A stretch of DNA of 64,000 bases from Cryobacterium sp. BB307 (GCF_012274275.1 NZ_JAANZA010000001.1:558001-622000); one strand, 5' to 3'; positions 54,413 through 63,099 are shown, numbered from the stretch's first letter. A program made the numbers and translations. The notes: generated by a model from the sequence alone, not told the origin.

Positions 54413-54418
54413 TAACCT
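54413..54418 (+). promoter_or_regulatory. -10 box of the Lrp-type regulator gene (leaderless)
   Basis: TAACCT ends seven bases before the ATG at 54426, with no ribosome site. Confidence 0.45.
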
Positions 54419-54425
54419 CGGGTGC

Positions 54426-54857
54426 ATGGCACAACTCGACGATCTCGACCGGCAGCTGATTTCCGCGCTCCGCGCCGACGGTCGGGAACCGGTGACGACC
54501 CTCGCCAAGCGGCTGGGAGTCAGCCGGGCGACGGTGACCAGCCGCATCGACCGGCTCGTCGATTCCGGTGTCGTCCTCGGCTTCACGGTGCGGGTTCGCG
54601 AGGAGGCGGAGGTCGACCAGCTCCGCGCCATCTCGCTCATCTCGGTCGAGGGCCGGTCGACGAACGCGGTCATCCATGAGCTGCGCGGCCTGCCTGAAGT
54701 GCACGCACTGTACTCCACAAACGGAGGCTGGGACCTGGTCGCGGAGCTGCGCGTCAGCAGCCTGCAGGACTTCGATCACCTGCTCGGCGACATCCGTTCC
54801 GTTGAAGGGGTGCTCAACAGCGAGACGAGCATCCTGCTCAGTTCGATGCTGCGCTGA
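54426..54857 (+). CDS. Lrp/AsnC-family transcriptional regulator
   Basis: The 143-residue regulator has an N-terminal helix-turn-helix (LDDLDRQLISALRADGR, TLAKRLGVSRATVTSRIDRL) and a C-terminal RAM domain (LPEVHALYSTNGGWDLVAEL). It is divergent from ocd-ctlX, so it probably senses ornithine, arginine or proline and controls that operon, as Lrp-like regulators beside ocd do. Confidence 0.93.
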   Translation: MAQLDDLDRQLISALRADGREPVTTLAKRLGVSRATVTSRIDRLVDSGVVLGFTVRVREEAEVDQLRAISLISVEGRSTNAVIHELRGLPEVHALYSTNGGWDLVAELRVSSLQDFDHLLGDIRSVEGVLNSETSILLSSMLR

Positions 54858-54914
54858 GCCGTTCGATCGAGCGGTTTGGCGATCGCAGGATCACAACGTA
54901 GATTCGCGGAAGCG

Positions 54915-56384
54915 ATGGACAGTTCACTCCGTCCGTGGCCGGCCCTGTGGGCGTTGGTCATCGGATTCTTCATGATTCTGGTCGACACCACGATCGTGTC
55001 GGTCGCGAACCCGAGCATCATGACGAGCCTCGGCACCGACATCAACTCGGTGATCTGGGTGACGAGCGCGTACCTCCTCGCGTACGCGGTGCCGCTGCTC
55101 ATCACCGGCAGGCTCGGCGACCGATTCGGCCCGAAGCGTCTCTACCTGGCCGGGCTGGTGGCGTTCACGCTGGCCTCGGTGTGGTGCGGGCTGTCCGGTT
55201 CGATCGGGATGCTCATCGCCGCGCGTGTGTTCCAGGGCCTGGGGGCGGCGCTGATGACGCCGCAGACCATGGCGATCATCACCCGGATCTTCCCGCCCGA
55301 TCGGCGCGGGGTCGCGATGGGCCTGTGGGGCGCTGTCGCTGGCATCGCCACCCTCGTCGGACCGATGCTCGGCGGCATCCTGGTCGACAGCCTCGGCTGG
55401 GAGTGGATCTTCTTCATCAACGTGCCGGTCGGCATCGTGGCGTTCCTGCTCGCGATCCGGTTCGTGCCGCGATTGCCCACCCACCAGCACCGGTTCGACA
55501 TCATCGGCGTCGTGCTCAGCGCGCTCGGGATGTTCCTGCTGGTCTTCGGGCTGCAGGAGGGTGCGACCTACGACTGGGGCACGATCGTCGGCCCGATCAC
55601 GGTGTGGGGTCTGATCGTCTCGGGAATCGTCGTGCTCGCGATCTTCGTGGTGTGGCAGGCGGTCAACAAGGGCGAGCCGCTGCTGCCGCTCAGCCTGTTC
55701 CGCGACCGCAACTTCTCGCTGGCGAGCGTCGCCATCTCGGTGACAGGGCTCTCGGTGACGACCATGTCGCTGCCGCTGATCTTCTACTTCCAGCTCGTGC
55801 TCGGCTACACCCCGACCCAGTCCGCGCTCATGATCGTGCCGATGGCGGTGATCTCCGGCGCGCTCGCTCCCATCGGCGGACGCCTCGCCGACCGGGTGAA
55901 CCCCCGCAACCTGGCGTTCTTCGGCGCGACCCTGATGGGGCTCGCACTGGTCGCCTATTCACTGCTGATGCGCCCGGATGCCGAAGTGCTGCCCCTGCTG
56001 CTGCCCAGCGCGCTGCTCGGCGTCGCGAACGCGTTCATCTGGTCGCCGCTGTCGACGACCGCCACCCGCAACCTCCCGCAGCACCGCGCTGGCGCAGGAT
56101 CCGGGGTCTATAACACCATGCGCCAGGTCGGAGCGGTGCTCGGCAGCGCGTCGATCGCAGCCATCATCAGCTATCGGTTGTCGGTGGAGCTGCCCGGCGC
56201 ATCCGTCGACCTGGCGGCCGGCGAAGCGTTACCGGATGCCCTCCACGCCGGATTCAGCGCGGCCATGTCGCAGGCGATTCTGCTGCCAGCGTTCGCGTCG
56301 TTCGTCGGCGCGATCGTCGTGTTGTTCTTCGCGAAACCCGTGCAGACCATCGCTTGGGACGAGGGGTTGAACGTCCGGCGCTGA
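54915..56384 (+). CDS. MFS exporter, DHA2 (EmrB/QacA) family
   Basis: The 489-residue protein has fourteen membrane segments. Typical DHA2 motifs are LVDTTIVSVANPSI (motif D1), GRLGDRFGPKRLYL (motif A), and GLWGAVAGIATLVGPMLGGIL (motif C of antiporters). It should export drugs or metabolites with proton exchange. ATG 54915 follows GGAAG; it lies 57 bp after the Lrp-type gene and converges on the VOC gene, 3 bp away. Confidence 0.92.
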   Translation: MDSSLRPWPALWALVIGFFMILVDTTIVSVANPSIMTSLGTDINSVIWVTSAYLLAYAVPLLITGRLGDRFGPKRLYLAGLVAFTLASVWCGLSGSIGMLIAARVFQGLGAALMTPQTMAIITRIFPPDRRGVAMGLWGAVAGIATLVGPMLGGILVDSLGWEWIFFINVPVGIVAFLLAIRFVPRLPTHQHRFDIIGVVLSALGMFLLVFGLQEGATYDWGTIVGPITVWGLIVSGIVVLAIFVVWQAVNKGEPLLPLSLFRDRNFSLASVAISVTGLSVTTMSLPLIFYFQLVLGYTPTQSALMIVPMAVISGALAPIGGRLADRVNPRNLAFFGATLMGLALVAYSLLMRPDAEVLPLLLPSALLGVANAFIWSPLSTTATRNLPQHRAGAGSGVYNTMRQVGAVLGSASIAAIISYRLSVELPGASVDLAAGEALPDALHAGFSAAMSQAILLPAFASFVGAIVVLFFAKPVQTIAWDEGLNVRR

Positions 56385-56387
56385 ACG

Positions 56388-57263
56388 TCAGGCGTCGGCC
56401 GTGACGCGCACCAGGTTCGCCCACGGGTCGTCGAAGCGCACCTCGTTGCCGTCGTCCTTGAACTGCACGCCGCGCGCGCCGAGACGGTCGCTGAGGGCGC
56501 CGAGGTCATCCTTCGTGGGGACCGAGATGGACACCTCGCCGAGGCCGAGCGCGGGGGTGCGTGTGCCAGCACCAGAGGAGTGCCAGGTGTTCATGCCGAG
56601 GTGGTGGTGATAGCCGCCCGCGCTGACGAACAGGGCCTGCGTGCCGTACTCGATGGTGATCTCGAAGCCGACCGTGTCGACATAGAACTGCTTGGCTGTG
56701 GGGATGTCGCCGACCTTCAGGTGCACGTGGCCGACGTACGCGTCACCCTCGCTGGTCGCCTGAGCGATGCCCTGCTCGGTGAGGTTCTCCTGCAGGAAGC
56801 GGTTCGGGTCGAGGAAGACGGTGCCCATGTGGATGGAGCCGTTGTTCCACTGCCAGGTCGACGGGTCGGTGTCCCAGTACAGCTCGACGCCGTTGCCCTC
56901 GGGGTCGTCGAAGTAGAAGGCGTTGCTCACGAAGTGGTCGGATGACCCGGTGAAGGTCTGCGGGTACCTGCGGGCCACCGAGTACACGGATGCCGCGAGG
57001 TCGCTCTTGTTGTCGAACACGAAGGCCGTGTGGAAGAGGCCGGCAGCGGTCTCCGACGCGTGCTTGAGCTCGGGCGCGTACTGCAGCACGAGCGACGGCC
57101 GGCCGGGCCGACCGAGCACGGCGCTGTCGCCGTCCTGAGCCAGGAGGTCGAGGCCGACACCGAGTTGGTAGTAGGCGATCATGCGGTCGAGGTTCGCAAC
57201 CTTGAGGGTCACCGCACCCATAGCGGTGCCCGCGGAGAGGATGTCCGGTGCTGTTGTAGTCAT
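56388..57263 (-). CDS. VOC-family protein, catechol 2,3-dioxygenase-like
   Basis: The 291-residue protein has two glyoxalase-fold modules (residues about 15-130 and 165-285). Possible metal ligands are the histidine in GLFHTAFVF, the histidine in YVGHVHLKVGD and the glutamate in GNGVELYWD; the layout fits extradiol dioxygenases, but a ring-cleavage role is not proven. A ribosome site AAGGAAGTGAG precedes ATG 57263. A 12-bp palindrome 12 bp upstream suggests a dedicated regulator. Confidence 0.85.
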   Translation of the reverse strand: MTTTAPDILSAGTAMGAVTLKVANLDRMIAYYQLGVGLDLLAQDGDSAVLGRPGRPSLVLQYAPELKHASETAAGLFHTAFVFDNKSDLAASVYSVARRYPQTFTGSSDHFVSNAFYFDDPEGNGVELYWDTDPSTWQWNNGSIHMGTVFLDPNRFLQENLTEQGIAQATSEGDAYVGHVHLKVGDIPTAKQFYVDTVGFEITIEYGTQALFVSAGGYHHHLGMNTWHSSGAGTRTPALGLGEVSISVPTKDDLGALSDRLGARGVQFKDDGNEVRFDDPWANLVRVTADA

Positions 57264-57275
57264 GGGCTCACTTCC

Positions 57276-57287
57276 TTGAACGTTCAA
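57276..57287. promoter_or_regulatory. Perfect palindrome upstream of the VOC gene
   Basis: TTGAACGTTCAA is a perfect 12-bp palindrome, 12 bp before the start codon. It looks like a MarR- or TetR-type operator; no such regulator is in the window next to it. The rest of the gap up to purC (57288-57470) shows nothing I can name. Confidence 0.5.
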
Positions 57288-57470
57288 CTATCGTACGGGA
57301 CAACGCACGCGATGGCCAGAGCATTCCCGGGTCCGCAGGCTCGACCACCGGGAACGCGCCCGTTGCGGACATCCGCGCCCAGCGCACCTGGCGCGTGTGT
57401 CCGGAACACCCGCGGTCCGCCGGAACAGCGCGCGGATGACTCCTCCTCCACACACCCGCAGAGCGGCCTG

Positions 57471-58340
57471 TTACCCGGTCAAGCGCGTGATCAGCTCGCG
57501 GTACCGGTCCGCGGTCAGCCGCACGACGTCATCCGGCAGCCGCGGCGGCTCACCGTGCTGATCCCAGTTCGCCTTGAGCCAATCCCGCACGACCTGCTTG
57601 TCGAAGCTCACGCCGCGCTCGCCGCGCTGCCAGGCCGCAAGGTCCCAGTACCGGCTGCTGTCGGAGGTCAGCACCTCGTCGGCGAGCGTCACCGTGCCGT
57701 TGTCGTCGCCGAACTCGAACTTGGTGTCGGCGAGAATCAGCCCGCGATCCGCGGCGATCCCGGAGCTGAAACCAAACGTCGAAAGGGACAGGTCGCGCAG
57801 CCGGGAGGCCACCTTCTCGCCGACCAGCTCGACAGTGCGCTCGTAGGTGATGTTCTCGTCATGCAGGCCGAGTGGAGCCTTCCAGGCCGGGGTGTAGATC
57901 GGCTCCGGCAGGCGATCACCGTCGTTCAACCCCGCCGGCAATGGGACACCGCACACGCTCTGGCTGCGTGAGTACTCGACCCAGCCGCTGCCGGACAGGT
58001 ACCCGCGCACTACACACTCGATCGGGTACATCTCGAGACGCTTCACGACCATGGCGCGACCCGCCACGGCATCCGGAACCTGCCCGCCCGCGCTGACGGC
58101 GGTCGAAGAGATGACGTGGTTCGGCAGGTCGAGCCGTTCGAACCACCACAGGCTGAGCGTCGTCAGCAAGGAGCCCTTGTCGGGAATGCCCGGCTCGAGC
58201 ACGTGATCGAACGCGCTCACCCGGTCACTGGCAACCATCAGCAGGCCGGATGCGTCGGGCGACTCGTACAAGTCGCGCACCTTGCCCGAGTAGGCGAGCG
58301 TCCAGCCGTCCAGTTCCTGAGCCACCACCTCATTATTCAC
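57471..58340 (-). CDS. purC: Phosphoribosylaminoimidazole-succinocarboxamide synthase
   Basis: The 289-residue enzyme joins aspartate to CAIR. YSGKVRDLYESPDA, VASDRVSAFDHVLEPGIPDKG (residues 37-57), and the signature LADTKFEFGDDNG are conserved. The insert-bearing length is usual for actinobacteria. Start GTG. It is transcribed towards the VOC gene but 207 bp separate them. Confidence 0.96.
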   Translation of the reverse strand: MNNEVVAQELDGWTLAYSGKVRDLYESPDASGLLMVASDRVSAFDHVLEPGIPDKGSLLTTLSLWWFERLDLPNHVISSTAVSAGGQVPDAVAGRAMVVKRLEMYPIECVVRGYLSGSGWVEYSRSQSVCGVPLPAGLNDGDRLPEPIYTPAWKAPLGLHDENITYERTVELVGEKVASRLRDLSLSTFGFSSGIAADRGLILADTKFEFGDDNGTVTLADEVLTSDSSRYWDLAAWQRGERGVSFDKQVVRDWLKANWDQHGEPPRLPDDVVRLTADRYRELITRLTG

Positions 58341-58399
58341 GCAGGCGGTGAGACATGACGGCGCAAACCGGGCATCCGGAGTCCTGAAATGATGGAGGG

Positions 58400-59557
58400 G
58401 TGACAGGAGTCGAGGGGCCGCTGGCCGGTGTGCGGGTCGCCGACTTCTCGCGCGTGCTGGCCGGGCCGTACGCGACCATGATGCTCGCCGACCTGGGGGC
58501 GGACGTCATCAAGATCGAATCGCCAGCGGGCGATGACACCCGCCACTGGGTGCCGCCGGTCGACGCGTCGGGCACCGGCACCTATTTCGCGAGCGTGAAC
58601 CGCAACAAGCGGTCGGTCGTCTGCGACCTGCGCAGCGACGACGGGCGGCAGCGCGCGCTCGAGCTCGCGGTGGGTGCCGACATCGTGGTGGAGAACTTCC
58701 GGCCGGGCACCATGGAGTCGTTCGGCCTCGGCTACGACACCCTGCGCGCCCAAAACCCGCGACTTGTCTACGCGTCGATCACCGGCTTCGGTGCCGGTGC
58801 CGGCGCTGAGCTGCCCGGCTACGACCTGCTGGTGCAGGCGGTCGGCGGCCTGATGAGCATCACCGGAGAAGCGGATGGCGAGCCGACCAAGGCCGGAGTC
58901 GCACTCGTCGACGTGCTCACCGGGCTGAACGCGAGTGCCGGGATTCTCGCGGCGCTGCGTCACGCAGAGCGCACCGGCGGGGGCCAGCGGGTCGAGGTGA
59001 ACCTGCTGTCATCGCTGCTGGCCGGGCTCGTGAACCAGGCGAGCAGCACCATCGCGACCGGCGTCTCGCCGCAGCGGATGGGCAACGCGCACCCGAGCAT
59101 CGCACCGTACGAGACGCTGCACACCGCAGACGTCCCCATTGCGGTCGCCGTCGGCAACGACCGGCAATTCCGTGACCTCGTCACCGTGCTGGGCAGCCCG
59201 GCGCTCGCCGACGACCCGCGGTTCGCCGACAACGCGTCACGCGTCGCCAATCGCGGCCCGCTGCGCGAACAGCTCGAGCGTGGGCTGGCCGGCCGGCCCG
59301 CAGACGACTGGGTGTCACTGCTCACCGCCGCCCGCGTCCCGGCCGGTCGCGTCAACACCATCGCGGAGGCGTTCGCGCTCGCCGGCGAGCTGGGCCTCGG
59401 CAGCGTGATCGAGCTGACCGACGAAACCACCGGCGCCACCGTTCGACAGGTCGCCAACCCGCTGACGTTCTCCGTCACGCCGACCGGCTACCACCGTCCG
59501 CCGCCGACTCTTGGCGGGCATCCGGATGCCGACTGGCGCGCCGACCTCCCGAAATGA
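58400..59557 (+). CDS. CaiB/BaiF (class III) CoA-transferase
   Basis: The 385-residue enzyme has the class III opening LAGVRVADFSRVLAGPYA, the catalytic aspartate in GYDLLVQAVGGLMSITGE, and MGNAHPSIAPYETL. It moves CoA between dicarboxylic or hydroxy acids. Because the next gene, overlapping by 4 bp, is a glutaryl-CoA dehydrogenase-like enzyme, it probably activates glutarate, like human SUGCT. The GTG has GGAGG very close upstream. Confidence 0.9.
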   Translation: MTGVEGPLAGVRVADFSRVLAGPYATMMLADLGADVIKIESPAGDDTRHWVPPVDASGTGTYFASVNRNKRSVVCDLRSDDGRQRALELAVGADIVVENFRPGTMESFGLGYDTLRAQNPRLVYASITGFGAGAGAELPGYDLLVQAVGGLMSITGEADGEPTKAGVALVDVLTGLNASAGILAALRHAERTGGGQRVEVNLLSSLLAGLVNQASSTIATGVSPQRMGNAHPSIAPYETLHTADVPIAVAVGNDRQFRDLVTVLGSPALADDPRFADNASRVANRGPLREQLERGLAGRPADDWVSLLTAARVPAGRVNTIAEAFALAGELGLGSVIELTDETTGATVRQVANPLTFSVTPTGYHRPPPTLGGHPDADWRADLPK

Positions 59558-60744
59558 CAACAATGATTGGGGCCGATATGGCTGACCTGACCACCGACCA
59601 CCTCCTCGGTCTCGAGCTCATGATCAACGAGGAGGAGCTGGCCTGGCAGCAGAGGGCACGCACGTTCGCGCGCGAGCGGATCGAGCCGGTTATCGATGCC
59701 GACTTCGAGGATCGCCACTTCCGCAAGGAATTGGTGGCGGAGCTCGGTGCGGCTGGCTTCCTGGGGATGCACCTGACCGGTTACGGCGCGGCTGGCGCCA
59801 GCGCCGTCAGCTACGGCCTGGTCTGCCTGGAGCTCGAGGCGGCGGACAGCGCTTGGCGCACCCTCGTCTCTGTGCAGGGATCGCTCGCGATGTCGGCGAT
59901 CTCGAAGTTCGGCTCCGACGAGCAGAAGCAGCAGTGGCTGCCGGGCATGGCCGCGGGCACCCTGATCGGATGCTTCGCGCTGACCGAACCGGCATCCGGC
60001 AGCGATCCAGCGTCGATGCAGACCCATGCGCGGCGCGACGGCGACGACTGGGTGCTCACCGGCGCCAAGCGCTGGATCGGACTCGCGAGCGAAGCGGATG
60101 TCGCGATCGTCTGGGCGGCGACCGACGACGGCGTGCGCGGCTTCGTCGTGCCGACCGACACCCCCGGCTTCCGGGCGGAGCCGATCGGCGGCAAGCTCTC
60201 GATGCGCGCCTCGGTGCAGTGCGACGTGTTCTTCGATGAGGTGCGGCTGCCGTCGACGGCGATGCTGCCGGATGCGCGTGGCCTGTCCGGTCCGTTCGGA
60301 TGCCTGAACGAGGCGCGGTACGGCATCGCGTGGGGAGTCATGGGGGCAGCGCGCAGCTGCCTGGAGGCGGCGATCGACCGCTCGACGGTGCGTGAGGCGT
60401 TCGGAAAGCCGATCGGTGGTACCCAGCTGGTGCAGAAGAAGCTCGCCGACATGTTCCTCGAGTACGAGAAGGGTCTGCTGCTCGCGCTGCAGCTCGGCCG
60501 CCGCAAGGACGCGGGCACCCTCTCGATCGAGCAGATCAGCGTTGGCAAGCTCAACAACGTTCGCGAGGCCCAGAAGATCGCCCGCACGGCCCGCTCCATC
60601 CTCGGCGGGGACGGCATCACCGACGAGTTCCCGGTCATGCGTCACATGGCCAACCTCGAGGCGGTCGCGACCTACGAGGGCACCGACGAGATCCACACGC
60701 TCGTGATCGGCCGAGCGCTCACCGGCATCGCGGCCTACCGCTAG
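59554..60744 (+). CDS. Glutaryl-CoA dehydrogenase-like acyl-CoA dehydrogenase
   Basis: The 396-residue flavoenzyme has the GCDH hallmarks: SVQGSLAMSAISKFG, CFALTEPASGSDPASM, and the catalytic glutamate in ATYEGTDEIHTLVIGRALTG. Such enzymes oxidise and decarboxylate glutaryl-CoA to crotonyl-CoA in lysine and tryptophan breakdown. With the CoA-transferase in front it makes a two-gene glutarate-use unit. The electron acceptor is ETF, not encoded here. Confidence 0.92.
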   Translation: MTTMIGADMADLTTDHLLGLELMINEEELAWQQRARTFARERIEPVIDADFEDRHFRKELVAELGAAGFLGMHLTGYGAAGASAVSYGLVCLELEAADSAWRTLVSVQGSLAMSAISKFGSDEQKQQWLPGMAAGTLIGCFALTEPASGSDPASMQTHARRDGDDWVLTGAKRWIGLASEADVAIVWAATDDGVRGFVVPTDTPGFRAEPIGGKLSMRASVQCDVFFDEVRLPSTAMLPDARGLSGPFGCLNEARYGIAWGVMGAARSCLEAAIDRSTVREAFGKPIGGTQLVQKKLADMFLEYEKGLLLALQLGRRKDAGTLSIEQISVGKLNNVREAQKIARTARSILGGDGITDEFPVMRHMANLEAVATYEGTDEIHTLVIGRALTGIAAYR

Positions 60745-60749
60745 TCCCT

Positions 60750-60800
60750 GGGGTCGGTAATGGCCCCTCCGGGGCACCAGGAGGGCCTCATTTCGACCCC
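60750..60800. repeat. Dispersed hairpin repeat, copy A
   Basis: This 51-bp hairpin starts GGGGTCGGTAATGGCCCC and ends GGGCCTCATTTCGACCCC; the arms pair almost throughout. A close copy of equal length is at 62575-62625. It follows the stop of the acyl-CoA dehydrogenase gene and may end its transcript. Confidence 0.75.
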
Positions 60801-60810
60801 TCGCGCCGCG

Positions 60811-60865
60811 AGTTGCCCACTTTCGCCCCAGTTCCGGCCCGAAAGTGGGGCCGAAGTGGGCAACT
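60811..60865. repeat. Inverted repeat between convergent genes
   Basis: AGTTGCCCACTT (60811-60822) and AAGTGGGCAACT (60854-60865) are perfect 12-bp arms, and the inner bases (CCCACTTTCG and CGAAAGTGGG) can also pair. It lies 13 bp before the purD stop and may act as a bidirectional terminator. Confidence 0.7.
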
Positions 60866-60877
60866 GGGCGCCAGCTG

Positions 60878-62131
60878 CTATTCGTCGGCGACGCGGGATG
60901 CGATGTCGGTGCGGTACTGGCCGCCCTCCAGTTCGATCGCGTCGAGTGCCAGATACGCGCGCGAGCGAGCCTCGGTGAAGTCGCTGCCGAGGGCGACAAC
61001 GTTCAACACGCGCCCACCGATGGCGATGAGCGTGTCATCAACGAGGGAGGTCGCGGCGTGCAGCACGTGCACGCCGTGGATCGCCTCTGCCGTCTCGATG
61101 CCGGTGATCGCGCGTCCGGTGGGGGCGCCCTCCGGATACCCCTCGCTGGCGAGCACAACGCTCAGAGCGACATCGTCCGAGAACTCGGGCAGCGGCATAG
61201 AACCCAGCCTTCCGGTCGCTGCCGCGAACAACAGTTCGCTGAGCGGCGTGACCAGGCGGGGCAGCACCACCTGGGTCTCCGGATCGCCGAAGCGCGCATT
61301 GAACTCGATTACGCGCACGCCCGCATCGGTCACGATGAGGCCGCAGTAGAGCAGTCCGATGAACGGTGTCTGCTCCTCGGCGAGCTGACGCACCGTCGGC
61401 AGCGCGACCGTCTCCACGATCTCGTCGACGAAACCATCCGGCAGCCACGGCAACGGCGAGTACGCGCCCATGCCGCCGGTGTTCGGCCCGCGGTCGTCGT
61501 CGAGCAGGCGCTTGTAGTCCTGCGCGGGTGCGAGCGGCAGCACGTTGTGTCCGTCGGACAGCACGAACAGCGAGACCTCCTGGCCGGCGAGGAACTCCTC
61601 CACCAGCACTGGTCCGTGCCCGAGCCAGTACTCGGCATGTGCGACAGCGGCCTCGCGGTCCTCGGTGACCAGCACACCCTTGCCCGCCGCGAGCCCGTCG
61701 GCCTTCACGACGTAGGGTGCGCCGAACTCGTCGAGCGCGGCAACCGCCTCCTCGAGGGTTCCGGATCTCGCCGCACGTCCGGTCGGCACCCCCGCGGCAT
61801 CCATGATGCGCTTGGCGAACGCCTTGCTGCCCTCCAGCTCGGCCGCCGCCTTGCCCGGCCCGAACACGGCGATGCCGCGCTGACGGATGGCGTCGGCAAC
61901 GCCAGCGACCAGCGGAGCCTCCGGACCGATCACCACTAACTCGATGTCATTGTCGAAGGCGAAGTCGGCGACGACCGCCGCATTCGTCGTGTCGAGCGCG
62001 ATCACGGGCACAACCGCGGCGATGCCGGCGTTGCCGGGGGCCGCGATGAGCTCGTGGTCCGCTTCCTCGCTCACGAGGGAGGTGATGATGGCATGCTCGC
62101 GCGCGCCGGAGCCGATGACGAGGATTCGCAC
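60878..62131 (-). CDS. purD: Phosphoribosylamine--glycine ligase
   Basis: The 417-residue ATP-grasp enzyme joins glycine to phosphoribosylamine. RILVIGSGAREHAIIT at the start, APYVVKADGLAAGKGVLV, and VIEFNARFGDPETQVVLPRL are characteristic. The GTG start lies six bases after a TAACCT -10 box (62138-62143 on this strand), so the mRNA is probably leaderless. Confidence 0.97.
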   Translation of the reverse strand: MRILVIGSGAREHAIITSLVSEEADHELIAAPGNAGIAAVVPVIALDTTNAAVVADFAFDNDIELVVIGPEAPLVAGVADAIRQRGIAVFGPGKAAAELEGSKAFAKRIMDAAGVPTGRAARSGTLEEAVAALDEFGAPYVVKADGLAAGKGVLVTEDREAAVAHAEYWLGHGPVLVEEFLAGQEVSLFVLSDGHNVLPLAPAQDYKRLLDDDRGPNTGGMGAYSPLPWLPDGFVDEIVETVALPTVRQLAEEQTPFIGLLYCGLIVTDAGVRVIEFNARFGDPETQVVLPRLVTPLSELLFAAATGRLGSMPLPEFSDDVALSVVLASEGYPEGAPTGRAITGIETAEAIHGVHVLHAATSLVDDTLIAIGGRVLNVVALGSDFTEARSRAYLALDAIELEGGQYRTDIASRVADE

Positions 62132-62137
62132 CCTGAC

Positions 62138-62143
62138 AGGTTA
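62138..62143 (-). promoter_or_regulatory. -10 box of purD (leaderless)
   Basis: On the minus strand TAACCT ends six bases before the purD GTG. Confidence 0.45.
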
Positions 62144-62190
62144 CCCGGCACGCTCTGGCGACTGTCGGGGCGCCCGTCTAGCGTTGAGGG

Positions 62191-62574
62191 ATGACGAAAG
62201 GCAGAATCGTCGCGATCGTCGGCGAGGCGTCGATCCGCAAGGTACGCGAAGAAGGCGCGGGTGGCGACCGCGACGCGACGGCGATGGCGGTGCGCTACCT
62301 GCTGCAGCTGCTCGCCGACCGCGCACCGGGAAACTCGGTTGAAGTGCGCGTGCCACCGTACGGCGCAATCCAGTGCATCGAGGGCCCCGGCCACACGCGC
62401 GGCACCCCGCCGAACGTCGTCGAGACCGACCCGTCCACCTGGATCGCGCTCGCGACCGGTTCGCTGGCGTGGGACTCCGCGCTCGCGGAGGGCGCGGTAT
62501 CGGCATCCGGTTCCCGCGCATCCACCGTGGCCGAGCAGCTGCCGCTGGACTGGGACACCAACCCGGTCACCTGA
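62191..62574 (+). CDS. Sterol-carrier-like (SCP2-type) family protein
   Basis: The 127-residue protein belongs to a small actinobacterial family that resembles SCP2 and often sits beside purF, as here. The segments TAMAVRYLLQLLADRAPGNSVEVRVPP (residues 30-56, split by the fold), AIQCIEGPGHTRGTPPNVVE and DPSTWIALATGSLAW are typical. No ligand or activity is known. TAGCGT six bases before the ATG suggests a leaderless start; GAGGG is also close. Confidence 0.85.
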   Translation: MTKGRIVAIVGEASIRKVREEGAGGDRDATAMAVRYLLQLLADRAPGNSVEVRVPPYGAIQCIEGPGHTRGTPPNVVETDPSTWIALATGSLAWDSALAEGAVSASGSRASTVAEQLPLDWDTNPVT

Positions 62575-62625
62575 GGGGTCGTAAGCGGCCCCTCCCCGGC
62601 ACAGGCAAGGCCGTTTCCTGACCCC
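62575..62625. repeat. Dispersed hairpin repeat, copy B
   Basis: The 51-bp element begins GGGGTCGTAAGCGGCCCC and ends GGCCGTTTCCTGACCCC. It shares the layout and most bases of copy A at 60750. It starts right after the stop of the sterol-carrier-like gene. Confidence 0.75.
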
Positions 62626-62667
62626 GCGCGGGGACACGCACGGCCGGCCATGGGGGAGAATGGGGAC

Positions 62668-63051
62668 GTGAGCGACGACAACCATGAGCAGGAGACGCCG
62701 ACACCGGTGACCATCCGCCGGGCGCCCAAGGTCCCCGTGTTCCTCGTCGCCGGCGGCGCCCTCGGCCTCATCGTGACCCTGCTCCTGGTGTCGCTGTTCC
62801 CCGCGGACAAGGAGATCGGCTACACCGCGACCGTCGGATTCTTCAGCCTCTACGGCATTCCGATCGGCGTCGCTGTCGGTGCGATTGTCGCGCTCATCCT
62901 CGATCGGCGCGCCTCCAAGCGCGCGGGCACGGCCACGGCACGACACCTCGAGGTTCGTCCGGAAGCCGTCGCCGACGAACCGCAGGCCGCCCCGGCCAAC
63001 GAAAACCCAGGTCCGGAGGCGGACGGGAGCGGCACAAGCTCCGCCCGATAA
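62668..63051 (+). CDS. Small membrane protein of unknown function
   Basis: The 127-residue protein has two membrane segments (VPVFLVAGGALGLIVTLLLVSLF at residues 21-43 and IPIGVAVGAIVALIL), a charged N-terminus, and an acidic proline-rich tail. I know no function. GTG 62668 is preferred because GGGAGAATGGGGAC lies before it; ATG 62650 has no ribosome site. Confidence 0.7.
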   Translation: MSDDNHEQETPTPVTIRRAPKVPVFLVAGGALGLIVTLLLVSLFPADKEIGYTATVGFFSLYGIPIGVAVGAIVALILDRRASKRAGTATARHLEVRPEAVADEPQAAPANENPGPEADGSGTSSAR

Positions 63052-63099
63052 ACTTGTGCTGCGCACGCACTCAAGCACCAAACGAAAGTGGGACCCGCA

